Source: a virus. Taken from it: DNA of 64,000 nt. The notes under the pieces are model-generated. The model saw only the letters and a program-made list of their open reading frames with translations. It did not search any database and was not told the origin of the DNA. The stretch covers positions 1 through 64,000 of the IMG/VR virus record IMGVR_UViG_3300025727_000008; one strand, 5' to 3'. A program made the translations under genes and the position numbers. Within the stretch, counting starts at the first letter, position 1. The number at the start of each line of letters is the position of its first letter. Below are positions 44,179-51,641 of this stretch, piece by piece.

Positions 44179-44332
44179 TATAACTCAAACGGGCAAATGC
44201 GAAGACTACTGAGCGAACTTTGTAGGTTAATGAACTCGGCCATAATGGTTTTCTATTGAAATACCATTTGGATAGCCAACCTACCCATTGTAAGTCCCGA
44301 CCTAATAAAATTCCCTTCGGGGTCTTAATAAT
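44179..44332 (+). ncRNA. structured non-coding stretch after the mini-ORF
   Basis: No good frame. GTAGGTT (about 44212) and AACCTAC (about 44278) form a seven-base inverted repeat around about 60 bases, and CCCTTCGGGG near 44312-44321 is a tight stem with a T/A-rich flank. It could be a small RNA or an untranslated region with terminator. Weak call. Confidence 0.3.
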
Positions 44333-44357
44333 CACAAAGTTCTCACAACCATATGGT
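44333..44357 (-). repeat. composite repeat copy 2 (inverted)
   Basis: CACAAAGTT (44333-44341), six bases, ACCATATGGT (44348-44357): the exact core pair in reverse orientation. Confidence 0.65.
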
Positions 44358-44420
44358 AGCATCAATAAAGATGCGCTACCACATCGGGGGTGAAAATAAG
44401 TGTACGACGACGAAGATTGA
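44348..44420 (+). other. control unit B: palindrome, hairpin, ribosome site, acidic mini-ORF
   Basis: ACCATATGGT, then hairpin GGTAGC / GCTACC with an inner ATC/GAT pair, then GGGGGTGA, then GTG TAC GAC GAC GAA GAT TGA (44400-44420), encoding VYDDED. Same order and spacing as unit A, and the mini-ORF is similar in protein but not identical in DNA, which points to selection on the peptide. Confidence 0.5.
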
Positions 44421-44453
44421 TTATCCTAACAATACAAGTGTAAGTCCTACCAC

Positions 44454-44477
44454 ACCATATGGTTTGGTAACTTTGTG
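44454..44477 (+). repeat. composite repeat copy 3
   Basis: ACCATATGGT (44454-44463), five bases, AACTTTGTG (44469-44477), direct orientation. Confidence 0.65.
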
Positions 44478-44705
44478 GAAACCCTAATTATAATAAAATT
44501 ATAACAAATTACTAAAAGGGCATCGGGTAGCAGTGACTTTACTATAAAATACGATTAAGGTTCTTGCAATCCGTTCCGGTATGTCGAAGTTTCTAGAATG
44601 TCGGGATAGCGGTCAGGCATAGTGTTTGTGTCTTGCGTCGTGGTTTTTTATATCGTGAAATTAATCACTGTGCGTGTGTATTGCTACTTTCAGCCCTAAA
44701 GGTAA
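44478..44705. other. non-coding spacer
   Basis: About 230 bases between composite repeat 3 and the leftward gene at 44.7-45.0 kb. The composition is more balanced than the flanks (for example CGGGTAGCAGTGACTTT near 44527 and GTCGGGATAGCGGTCAGG near 44599), which can mark a small RNA. I could not fold it into a tRNA and see no convincing frame. Confidence 0.25.
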
Positions 44706-44990
44706 TCAGATTACAATGGGAATGGGTGTTAGGGAAAGAAGAAGAGTATTATATTGTTCAATATTATCTTCAGTAATATCACCAAAGGCATTTATTGCAT
44801 CAATGTTTTTCTTCATTATTGTTAGTGCTTTAGTTGCTTCTTCTACTACTTCAGATGCAAAATCACCTCTAAATTTTAAGGACTTAATAATAATCTTATG
44901 TACTGAACCAGATTTAGATTGTGATATTTCTATTTCAAAGGGATAAGACATATTTAATATCTGTTCGGGTGTGTTTGTATGTTCTGCCAT
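44706..44990 (-). CDS. small leftward protein in the control region, unknown
   Basis: 94 residues from the ATG at 44990 (MAEHTNTPEQIL); a longer frame starts at 45014. TATATTTA lies about 20 bases upstream, fitting an archaeal promoter with a short leader. The only leftward gene inside the rightward half, it begins next to composite repeat 4, which would lie between its promoter and that of the gene at 45.1 kb. Mixed alpha/beta, acidic. A repressor-like role is possible but no DNA-binding motif is seen. Confidence 0.5.
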   Translation of the reverse strand: MAEHTNTPEQILNMSYPFEIEISQSKSGSVHKIIIKSLKFRGDFASEVVEEATKALTIMKKNIDAINAFGDITEDNIEQYNTLLLSLTPIPIVI

Positions 44991-45040
44991 AATCCAAGCA
45001 TGATAAATATACATATGAGGTAATGATTACAAAGTATCAT

Positions 45041-45063
45041 ACCATATGGTTGTGAACTTTGTG
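45041..45063 (+). repeat. composite repeat copy 4
   Basis: ACCATATGGT (45041-45050), four bases, AACTTTGTG (45055-45063), between the divergent genes at 44.99 and 45.14 kb; likely operator. Confidence 0.65.
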
Positions 45064-45139
45064 AACTCACCCTATATGTGAATATATTCACCCCTCATTG
45101 TGCTGAGGGTAATACCACAGAGAAAGGAAAGTGAATAAA

Positions 45140-45613
45140 ATGGCAAAATACACAACAACCGAAATAAGAGATATAATGACGACATGGGTGGATTCTGAAA
45201 AGAACACTACCGGATGGATGAAAGGAGCAGTTGAGGATGCTTGCGCTAATTTAGATGCAGGAGAAATAACTGAATCTGTATTCAGTTCTTCAATTCAAGG
45301 AATGTGCAGACAACTTAAGGAGAATCCACTATCACGACGCGGAACCAATTTCTCATATGATGAAACACGAGAAATTAACCTCGCAGAATGCAAGACCTTT
45401 ACCACAACAATTGAAACAGCATTTAATAAATTAAGCCCAGTGGCTCAAACTTATTACCGAGCAAAGATTTCAGACCAACGCCCAGCAGGAATATACGCCA
45501 ACGGCGCAGATTTAGCCGGATTTATGTACGAAAGATGCGAAGGCGAAGCAAAAATTCAGCAAAAGGCTGATAAAAAGTCAAGCAAAGCAAGTGCGAAAGG
45601 GGGCAATATCTGA
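45140..45613 (+). CDS. helical protein with Lys/Ser-rich tail, unknown
   Basis: 157 residues from the ATG at 45140 (MAKYTTTEIRDIM), after AGGAAAGTGAATAAA; the GTG at 45131 is part of the ribosome site. GAATATATTC and TATATG lie upstream. GC content is visibly higher than neighbouring genes. The body is helical with conserved-looking turns (ISDQRPAGIYANGADLAGFMY) and ends in KKSSKASAKGGNI. Flanked by composite repeats 4 and 5. Strong ribosome site and better codons suggest high expression, as for a nucleoid or replication-initiation protein, but I do not recognise it. Confidence 0.6.
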   Translation: MAKYTTTEIRDIMTTWVDSEKNTTGWMKGAVEDACANLDAGEITESVFSSSIQGMCRQLKENPLSRRGTNFSYDETREINLAECKTFTTTIETAFNKLSPVAQTYYRAKISDQRPAGIYANGADLAGFMYERCEGEAKIQQKADKKSSKASAKGGNI

Positions 45614-45647
45614 GGTTGTCCCTTCCCTCGGCACACTTGGGGTTTCT

Positions 45648-45670
45648 CACAAAGTTCCACACCATATGGT
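45648..45670 (-). repeat. composite repeat copy 5 (inverted)
   Basis: CACAAAGTT (45648-45656), four bases, ACCATATGGT (45661-45670), directly after the 157-residue gene. Confidence 0.65.
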
Positions 45671-45730
45671 TGGATAGTATATTCTTAGATTTTTTAAGGA
45701 TAGTATATTCTTAGGATTTTTAAGGATAGG
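45671..45730 (+). repeat. tandem repeat, about 26-base unit
   Basis: Two near-identical units GGATAGTATATTCTTAG followed by a T-run and AA, with a third partial unit (GGATAGG). AT-rich with TATA-like cores; could be an origin unwinding element or a doubled promoter. Confidence 0.55.
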
Positions 45731-46015
45731 AAAAAAAGAGAGGGTACATCGGATGGAAAAGTTGCTTTATATATGAATGGAATGTATATGGATTATAGAT
45801 GATGGGAGAATCCGTTAAAGTGCGTGTTTCTCTATAACATCATATAATGACCACTAACTTAAGGGAAAAACATTTCACTACCTATTTTAATGGTTCATAA
45901 GGATAGTAATATCTCCCATCCCATATAATATAATATAAAATATCAATATTTATACTATATAGGATATATCATAATAAATATAATAATACATGATTTAGTT
46001 ATCATGGTTTTCTCA
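45731..46015. other. AT-rich non-coding stretch
   Basis: No convincing frame. From about 45920 to 46000 it is nearly all A/T (repeated ATAT/AATA). It lies between the tandem repeat and the inverted repeat set and could serve as an unwinding element; this is inference. Confidence 0.35.
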
Positions 46016-46197
<182 letters not shown>

Positions 46198-46336
46198 AGA
46201 AAATGCGATAAACATACTAAAATATGTGAATCCGGCTCAATTTCAAAGATTTCATTTCTCAACGGCTTGAGAATGACTGAGAATTACATGATAAGTAATT
46301 CATATACACCAATGTTACGATATGTAGCATTTTACA

Positions 46337-46434
46337 CTCACACTAGGCGATAGTCCTGTAAATCTATCAAAGAGTTCCCCTTCTTCGGAAAAAGTTCAAT
46401 TTGATAGTATGCGCCGTGAGAACAGGGGTTTTTT
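46337..46434 (+). ncRNA. candidate structured RNA with pseudoknot potential
   Basis: Three nested helices: CTCAC (46337) / GTGAG (46416), GGCG (46346) / CGCC (46412), CTATCAAA (46364) / TTTGATAG (46400), the last closing an arm with a TTCC/GGAA hairpin. CCTGT (46355-46359), in the internal loop, can pair with ACAGG (46422-46426) just outside the outer helix, forming a pseudoknot. A six-T run follows at 46429. No frame covers it. Function unknown. Confidence 0.5.
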
Positions 46435-46452
46435 ACAATAATAAGAACCGAG

Positions 46453-46518
46453 GAATGGAACTATCCATAGGAATTATCTGACTTAGCGGAAGGATAAGGA
46501 ACATGAGGAATTCCATTC
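46453..46518 (+). other. stem-loop GAATGGAA/TTCCATTC
   Basis: Perfect eight-base outer stem with an inner TATCC/GGATA stem. Part of the row of hairpins downstream of the pseudoknot candidate. Confidence 0.4.
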
Positions 46519-46584
46519 TTCAGAAAAAGATAAAGAAGTTTATATTAGAAACTGAATATGGAAAAGATTAGAATTAGTGTTACA

Positions 46585-46632
46585 TGATTAACATACCTTA
46601 AATGCCTTCGGGAGTTATACGGCAGTTAATCA
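46585..46632 (+). other. two-tier stem-loop TGATTAAC/GTTAATCA
   Basis: Perfect eight-base outer stem (46585-46592 / 46625-46632) with a second TGCC/GGCA stem inside (46603 / 46621). Non-coding. Confidence 0.45.
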
Positions 46633-46684
46633 TTATCTGATTCTAGTTTAAGTAAGTATTCTAGTTTTTAAAAAGATGTTTATG

Positions 46685-46703
46685 CAAGGAAAGGTGTTCC
46701 TTG
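46685..46703 (+). other. hairpin CAAGGAA/TTCCTTG
   Basis: Seven-base perfect stem with a five-base loop (AGGTG). A weaker copy, CAAGGAA...TTTCTTG, follows near 46740-46760. Confidence 0.4.
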
Positions 46704-46913
46704 TGTACTGCGGCCATTAATAAGTAAAAGCATTGTTAATCAAGGAATTTATTTCTTGTGTTTGTTAGTAACATCAGTAGTCAACATCGAATAGTAAAAA
46801 CTAATTAATAACATTTGACTAATGTGATTACATCACCTTCGCGTAAACCGGCATAGCACGTTTTTTCTTTCCCCATACCTTTCACAAACACTTTTCAGGT
46901 ATTACCCTGATTT

Positions 46914-46949
46914 GGGGCTTACTACTTTTTTGCCATTGTAGTAAGTCCC
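46914..46949 (+). terminator. 12-base hairpin with T-run in the loop
   Basis: GGGGCTTACTAC (46914-46925) pairs with GTAGTAAGTCCC (46938-46949), one G-U. Six T in the loop. About 200 bases before the helicase start, so it could be a terminator for an upstream small RNA or part of an attenuating leader. Confidence 0.4.
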
Positions 46950-47153
46950 TTCACACTCAACACTCACTAACGATACATATACCAAGTATGGGACAGTATT
47001 ATGCTTAGTGAATACTGAGTTAGGTTTTGAACAAGTAATAAATTGTATTATGCACATTGCCCCAAGCGGTACTGTTCTTAATCCTGTGGTGGGATGAACA
47101 ATTTTCCTAACTATTCACATTCCCAAATAATAATAATAAAAGAGGAAATAAAA

Positions 47154-48593
47154 ATGATAATAAAAGGAACAAACGAACAAGAAGAAATATGGAAAGAAAT
47201 GACTTATGGTGATTCACATATGATGGTTTATGCTGGTGCTGGCACTGGTAAGACATTCACAATTGTTGAAGGTGCTGAACATGTAGTTGGTAATAAATGC
47301 TTTTTAGCATTTAACAAGGCAATTGCAACTGAATTAGCAAATAAATTACCTGATGATTGTGAAGCAAAAACATTTCATAGTTTAGGTCTATCATCTATTA
47401 AGATGGTTAAAAGGAATTGTAAAGTTGATAATAAGAAAACCTACAACATAGTAAACAACCTAATGGGTAGGAAGTTCAAATCTACATCACAATTAATTAA
47501 ATTAGTTAGTTTGATTAAATCATCAATGATTGAATGGGATGATAGAGAATCAATTCAAAAAATAATGGATGAATATAATATTGAGTTTGATGGTGTATTA
47601 GAAATGAATAATGCCCTGAAGTATCTCCCTACAATAAAGAACAATTGTATGGATTTATCAATCGTTGATTTTGATGATATGATTTGGCTTCCAGTTGTTA
47701 TGGATTTAAGCGTTAAACATTATGATGTAATATTTGTTGATGAAGCACAAGACTTCAATGAAGTTCAAAGACAATTAATTTTGAAAACCTGTAATGGTGG
47801 TAGGATGATTGTAGTGGGCGACCCAAAGCAAGCCATCTATGGATTTAGAGGTGCAGATAGCGCATCAATGAATTTATTTCAAGACACATTAAATCAATCT
47901 CCTAGAGGGGTAAAAGATTACACTCTAAGTATTACTTGGAGATGCCCTAAATCCGTAGTCAAAGAAGCAAATCGTTTCTTTGGTGATTATACATGTCGAG
48001 AAGATGCTGAAGAAGGAGTAGTTAAAACTAATGCAGATTTTGACCCTAAAGTTGGAGATTTAGTTTTATGTAGAACTAATGCACCTTTGATTCAAAGTTG
48101 CTTCTCATTAATTTCACAAGGAATACCTGCTTATGTATTAGGTAGGGATATTGGTTATAGTTTGAATCTTCTAGTAAAGAAGGTAACAAAGAATATGGAT
48201 ATGTCTATTGCAGAATTTCTACCTTTATTAGAAAAACATGTTTCATATCAAGTTGATGTATTAAAGAAAGCAGACAAAGAGCGATTAGTTCAATCTGTTG
48301 AAGATAAACATCAATGTATAATTTATCTCACTAAAAATGCAAGTAGTGTTCAAGGTATTCTTGATAACATTAAGGCTATATTTGGTGATGGTAAAAAGAG
48401 AGGCGTTGTATTCTCTACTATTCATAAAGCCAAAGGTCTTGAAAGAGATAACATTTGGATATTAAAACCTGAACTTATGCCTCATCCTATGGCAAAGTCA
48501 GCAGCAGATAAGCAGCAAGAAAAGAATCTTTGTTATGTGGCAATCACAAGAGCAAAGAAAACTTTGAATTATGTAGGTGAGAGAATTGGTTAA
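47154..48593 (+). CDS. UvrD/Rep-like SF1 DNA helicase
   Basis: 479 residues from the ATG at 47154 (MIIKGTNEQEEIWKEM), after GAGGAAATAAAA. Motifs in order: Q-like GTNEQ, Walker A GAGTGKT (about 26-33), Ia FNKAIATEL, Walker B FVDEAQD (about 195), motif III VGDPKQAIYGFRGAD, IV SITWRCP, V STIHKAKGLE and VI YVAITRAKKTL. A short form lacking the large 1B/2B inserts, as in many viral helicases. Unwinds DNA 3' to 5' in replication or repair. First gene of the rightward operon. Confidence 0.92.
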   Translation: MIIKGTNEQEEIWKEMTYGDSHMMVYAGAGTGKTFTIVEGAEHVVGNKCFLAFNKAIATELANKLPDDCEAKTFHSLGLSSIKMVKRNCKVDNKKTYNIVNNLMGRKFKSTSQLIKLVSLIKSSMIEWDDRESIQKIMDEYNIEFDGVLEMNNALKYLPTIKNNCMDLSIVDFDDMIWLPVVMDLSVKHYDVIFVDEAQDFNEVQRQLILKTCNGGRMIVVGDPKQAIYGFRGADSASMNLFQDTLNQSPRGVKDYTLSITWRCPKSVVKEANRFFGDYTCREDAEEGVVKTNADFDPKVGDLVLCRTNAPLIQSCFSLISQGIPAYVLGRDIGYSLNLLVKKVTKNMDMSIAEFLPLLEKHVSYQVDVLKKADKERLVQSVEDKHQCIIYLTKNASSVQGILDNIKAIFGDGKKRGVVFSTIHKAKGLERDNIWILKPELMPHPMAKSAADKQQEKNLCYVAITRAKKTLNYVGERIG

Positions 48594-48741
48594 GTGTGAA
48601 GAATGTAAAGATACAGGTTTAGTAGCAGTGCAACTTCCTGAAGGTGGTTTAGTGGTTGAACCATGTATGCCATGTTCTATGGAAGATTATATTAAATATA
48701 TAGATACATTAGATTTCTATGATAAACATGGAATTAATTAA
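48586..48741 (+). CDS. 51-residue zinc-finger microprotein
   Basis: Likely TTG start at 48586, inside the helicase end, after AGGTGAGAGA. Product begins MVKCEECKDTGLVAVQL and has a second pair CMPC, so one zinc site of the DnaJ-like CxxC-x-x-TG form. Coupled to the helicase. Confidence 0.5.
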   Translation: MVKCEECKDTGLVAVQLPEGGLVVEPCMPCSMEDYIKYIDTLDFYDKHGIN

Positions 48742-48851
48742 TACTTTAAGGATAATTAAGAATTAGTATTATTACATGCGAAATGGTTCTGGTGATAACT
48801 ACTGGTGATAACAATGTTGCTATTGGACACAAAGCAGGATGTAAAAAGTGT

Positions 48852-48878
48852 GTTTTTAGCCTAAAAACAGTGTTTTTT
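48852..48878 (+). terminator. possible terminator
   Basis: Symmetric GTTTTTAG-c-CTAAAAAC followed five bases later by a T-run of six. It would separate the helicase unit from the small genes after it. Confidence 0.35.
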
Positions 48879-48892
48879 ATGTTGTAAAATTT

Positions 48893-48988
48893 ATGCGAAA
48901 TAAAAAAAGTAGATATTGTGGTAGGGATAGAAGGTTTCATAAAGGAATAAAATGTTTTGATGTATTGCCTTCTCGGTGTGATTGTTAA
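48893..48988 (+). CDS. possible 31-residue Cys-rich microprotein
   Basis: ATG at 48893, product MRNKKSRYCGRDRRFHKG... ending SRCDC; four Cys and one His could bind a metal. No clear ribosome site, so translation is uncertain. Ends two bases before the next start. Confidence 0.35.
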   Translation: MRNKKSRYCGRDRRFHKGIKCFDVLPSRCDC

Positions 48989-48990
48989 TC

Positions 48991-49281
48991 ATGCCAATAG
49001 AAGATTTTAGTCGTAAACATTATGCAAGATTTACTAATGGAGTAGTGTGTATAGATGATGTTCAAGCATTCACATGGAGTAAATTAAAACCTAATGATGA
49101 GTTAACTAAATTTATCTATCCTTCAACAAGAAAGGGGGATGTGTATAAAATAGTTTTATTCTTAAAAGGTGGACAGAATTTTATCACTGCAACTAGTAGA
49201 AAAAACCTTAAAAAAATAATAACTAGATTTAAGGCTCAAAAAACCCTTTTAGGAGAGGATGAGTTATGGGAAGAGGAATAG
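48991..49281 (+). CDS. small protein, unknown
   Basis: 96 residues from the ATG at 48991 (MPIEDFSRKHYARF); an in-frame TTG lies at 48982. Mixed alpha/beta with a basic second half (ATSRKNLKKIITRFKAQK) and an acidic end (GEDELWEEE). Overlaps the next gene by 16 bases. The strand pattern (VVCIDDVQAFTW, KIVLFLKGGQNFIT) might be a small beta-barrel-like nucleic-acid binder, but I do not recognise it. Confidence 0.5.
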   Translation: MPIEDFSRKHYARFTNGVVCIDDVQAFTWSKLKPNDELTKFIYPSTRKGDVYKIVLFLKGGQNFITATSRKNLKKIITRFKAQKTLLGEDELWEEE

Positions 49282-49469
49282 TAACTGAAGATATAATAAA
49301 GAACATACAAGCAATGCAATATCATTACAATAAAATGGTTGAAGCATATGAAAAATTACCTACTCTAACGCCAATGAGAAAGGTAATAATAGACGATGCA
49401 TTAATAGTTATAGGAGCAACTATGGATGGAGTTTATAATGAATTAAAAGATTATGGCGAACAAATATGA
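49266..49469 (+). CDS. small helical protein, unknown
   Basis: 67 residues, start ATG after GGAGAGGATGAGTT. Two helices (IIKNIQAMQYHYNKMVEAYEKL; MRKVIIDDALIVIGATMDGVYNEL). No motif. Overlapping neighbours on both sides indicate it belongs to the early operon. Confidence 0.5.
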   Translation: MGRGIVTEDIIKNIQAMQYHYNKMVEAYEKLPTLTPMRKVIIDDALIVIGATMDGVYNELKDYGEQI

Positions 49470-49479
49470 GGAAATAAAA

Positions 49480-49800
49480 ATGAATGAAGAAAAAGAAATT
49501 AACCCTTTTATGGGAATGAAAGAACAACACAAATATGAGGTAATAAAAATGTATAATAAAGAAAGAAAAAAATTGAATAAGGAATTAAGAATGAGTGCTG
49601 CTATACCAAAAGGTATGGAAGATTTGAATGAAACTACTTGGAAAAATAAGTATAATAATTGTATAATTACAATTGTAAAAAGAATAGTTACAGATACAGG
49701 TAATGTTTTTTGGTATTCAAATACTGATGAAATATACACTATTAAAGATTTGAATAAACATTGGCATCTTGTTTCTGATACTACCGAAGAAGAGGAATAA
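49480..49800 (+). CDS. small protein, unknown
   Basis: 106 residues from the ATG at 49480 (MNEEKEINPFMGM), after GAGGAAATAAAA, the same leader seen before the helicase; an earlier in-frame ATG at 49453 overlaps the previous gene. Charged N-terminal helix, then a compact region (NNCIITIVKRIVTDTGNVFWYSNTDEIYTIKDL) that could be a small beta-sheet domain. Unknown function. Confidence 0.5.
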   Translation: MNEEKEINPFMGMKEQHKYEVIKMYNKERKKLNKELRMSAAIPKGMEDLNETTWKNKYNNCIITIVKRIVTDTGNVFWYSNTDEIYTIKDLNKHWHLVSDTTEEEE

Positions 49801-49801
49801 T

Positions 49802-50044
49802 ATGAATAAAGAAAGTAATGTAGAATTTAGAATGGTATCTGATGATGAGATGCCACCAATAGTGATAACTATGAATGAAGATGATAAAGTTAAAGTTGTT
49901 TTAAATCAAAATAATTTAATATGGTTATCTCTACATAGAAAAACAATTGGTGGACTACCTGAAGCACTATATTCAAAACTAGATATGCTTCTTGATGGTT
50001 TTCTACGAGAACAAAGACATAATGAAAGGATTGATTTAGAATGA
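49802..50044 (+). CDS. small acidic protein, unknown
   Basis: 80 residues from the ATG at 49802 (MNKESNVEFRMVSDD), after GAGGAATA. Beta strands (PIVITMNEDDKVKVVL) then a helix (EALYSKLDMLLDGFLREQRHN). Four-base overlap with the next gene. No family recognised. Confidence 0.5.
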   Translation: MNKESNVEFRMVSDDEMPPIVITMNEDDKVKVVLNQNNLIWLSLHRKTIGGLPEALYSKLDMLLDGFLREQRHNERIDLE

Positions 50045-51135
50045 ATGCAGATATATTTGAAGAACAACTTAAAATAAAAAGTAATAATTATCCTAGATTG
50101 ACTGGTAAATTATTAGAATTATCTAATGCTGATAAATATGATGATGCTAAACAGGAATGGAGAATAACAGGTAAAACTTGGGACACTAATAGACATTATA
50201 ATAATCATCCTGATGTTTTATTGGAACTTAATAACCATCCTAGTAATCATAAACATCATTGTTTATGTGGTCATAATATTAGATACCATTTTGAAATAGA
50301 AAACACTACAACTAATGTATTAGAAATAGTAGGTTCTAGTTGTATTAACAATTGGATGGTATTAAGACATATTAATGAGGTATTGAAAATAGATAAGAGA
50401 ACCATTACTGAAAAGATGATTGATGAATGGAAACAAACAGCAGTTCAATCTTTGGTGAAGGATTCATGGTGGGAATTAGATGGTGAAGAGTTTACTAATA
50501 ATTTTAATAATATAAAGGATTTAGATTTAAGAATAAATGTGAAAAAGACAGGAAGGAAATATTGGGATGAAATGTTAAAGGAATACAGACCCCAAACATA
50601 TATTCGCAAATCAAGTAATGGTATATATGGACACCCTGATTATCAAATGGCTTCAATTGTTTGGAGATGGAATCATCCTGATAATAAACGAAGTCAAATA
50701 AATAGTAAGAGGGGATTTCCTAATGAAAGACTAATTAATGATATTGCTCATTTTCTTATTAATATGAATAGAATACTTACTATAATTCAAATTGAAGATA
50801 AAAAGGATTCAGAAAGGTATCAAGAATTAGCATTAATTGATAATGTTATTCGTAATGAAATAATTAAAACTAATGAAAATGATTTAGACCAACATCATTT
50901 TTTGAAGGGATGTGATTATTTTGGTATCAGACCATTCACAGCAGGTGAAGCAAGAAATGCTTGGGAACGACGATTTCTGAGAGATATGAGAAGGGTAGTG
51001 GTTAATATTCAACAGCCTACAGAAAAACAAGCCGATAAACTTATTAATATATTAAATAGAAGAAGTATTACAGAAGAAGGGGCGGTTCTTTCCAACGATG
51101 AATTTGTTAACCCTGACGATACAATGAGGATGTAA
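50041..51135 (+). CDS. protein with viral CxCG...GSxC zinc module
   Basis: 364 residues. About residues 72-106 contain HCLCGHNIRYHFEIEN...EIVGSSCINNW, a zinc-binding pattern I know from many phage and giant-virus proteins of unclear function (CxCG, I/V-N, then VGSxC). A basic middle (KKTGRKYWDEMLKEYRP; NKRSQINSKRGFPNERL) and the C-terminal EKQADKLINILNRRSI support nucleic acid binding. It starts four bases before the previous stop. A replication or recombination accessory is inferred, not shown. Confidence 0.55.
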   Translation: MNADIFEEQLKIKSNNYPRLTGKLLELSNADKYDDAKQEWRITGKTWDTNRHYNNHPDVLLELNNHPSNHKHHCLCGHNIRYHFEIENTTTNVLEIVGSSCINNWMVLRHINEVLKIDKRTITEKMIDEWKQTAVQSLVKDSWWELDGEEFTNNFNNIKDLDLRINVKKTGRKYWDEMLKEYRPQTYIRKSSNGIYGHPDYQMASIVWRWNHPDNKRSQINSKRGFPNERLINDIAHFLINMNRILTIIQIEDKKDSERYQELALIDNVIRNEIIKTNENDLDQHHFLKGCDYFGIRPFTAGEARNAWERRFLRDMRRVVVNIQQPTEKQADKLINILNRRSITEEGAVLSNDEFVNPDDTMRM

Positions 51136-51137
51136 AT

Positions 51138-51401
51138 ATGGCAAAGAAAAATAAGAAAATAGAAGAAGAAGTAACGGAAGAAGAATCAGAAGATGTGGCT
51201 ATGCAAACGCCATTAAATACATTGCAAGAAGATTTCAATCGTCTTTTAGAATATGCTAAGGGGTTAGAAGGAACTCTTCAGTCATTCAGACAGAAGGTTG
51301 ATGTTTACGAAGCAATGCAAATACAACTACTTGGTGATAAGCGCGAGTTAAAATCGTATATTACACAATTAGAAACAGCACAAAGACAAAGTGAGTCTTA
51401 A
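51138..51401 (+). CDS. small coiled-coil protein
   Basis: 87 residues: a basic/acidic start (KKNKKIEEEVTEEESED) then a continuous helix with heptads (LQEDFNRLLEYAKGLEGTLQSF; IQLLGDKRELKSYITQLETAQ). Two bases after the previous stop. Directly upstream of the ubiquitin-like gene. Could be a scaffold or a modification substrate; no evidence beyond position. Confidence 0.5.
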   Translation: MAKKNKKIEEEVTEEESEDVAMQTPLNTLQEDFNRLLEYAKGLEGTLQSFRQKVDVYEAMQIQLLGDKRELKSYITQLETAQRQSES

Positions 51402-51425
51402 ACACACAAACATAGAGGAATAAAA

Positions 51426-51641
51426 ATGGTTAAAGAAATGAAATTAAGAATAATGAATGAAACAGGCGACACAAATTTAGTTGTTAACACAACTGAAATG
51501 TGTGAGCAAATAGCAGAACACCCAACACATTGGGTTTATGTTGACGGAGATATGATTTCTAGGGAATCTGTAGTCAATGTAGATTGGAATGAAGTTGAGG
51601 CTGTTAACTTAGTACCAGCACTTGTTGGCGGAAGTCAGTAA
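51426..51641 (+). CDS. ubiquitin-like (ThiS/MoaD-type) beta-grasp protein ending GG-SQ
   Basis: 71 residues. Strand order fits a beta-grasp: KLRIMNE, NLVVNT, a helix TEMCEQIAEH, then WVYVDGDMISRESVVN, which aligns with the ThiS pattern (V-A-V-N-G-E-x-V-x-R-S), and the end AVNLVPALVGG. Gly68-Gly69 are followed only by Ser70-Gln71. Ubiquitin-like proteins are adenylated and conjugated through a terminal Gly-Gly, so removal of SQ would expose it. E1-like (56.4 kb) and JAMM (59.0 kb) genes on the same strand support a modifier rather than a pure sulfur carrier. Start follows GAGGAATAAAA. Confidence 0.7.
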   Translation: MVKEMKLRIMNETGDTNLVVNTTEMCEQIAEHPTHWVYVDGDMISRESVVNVDWNEVEAVNLVPALVGGSQ

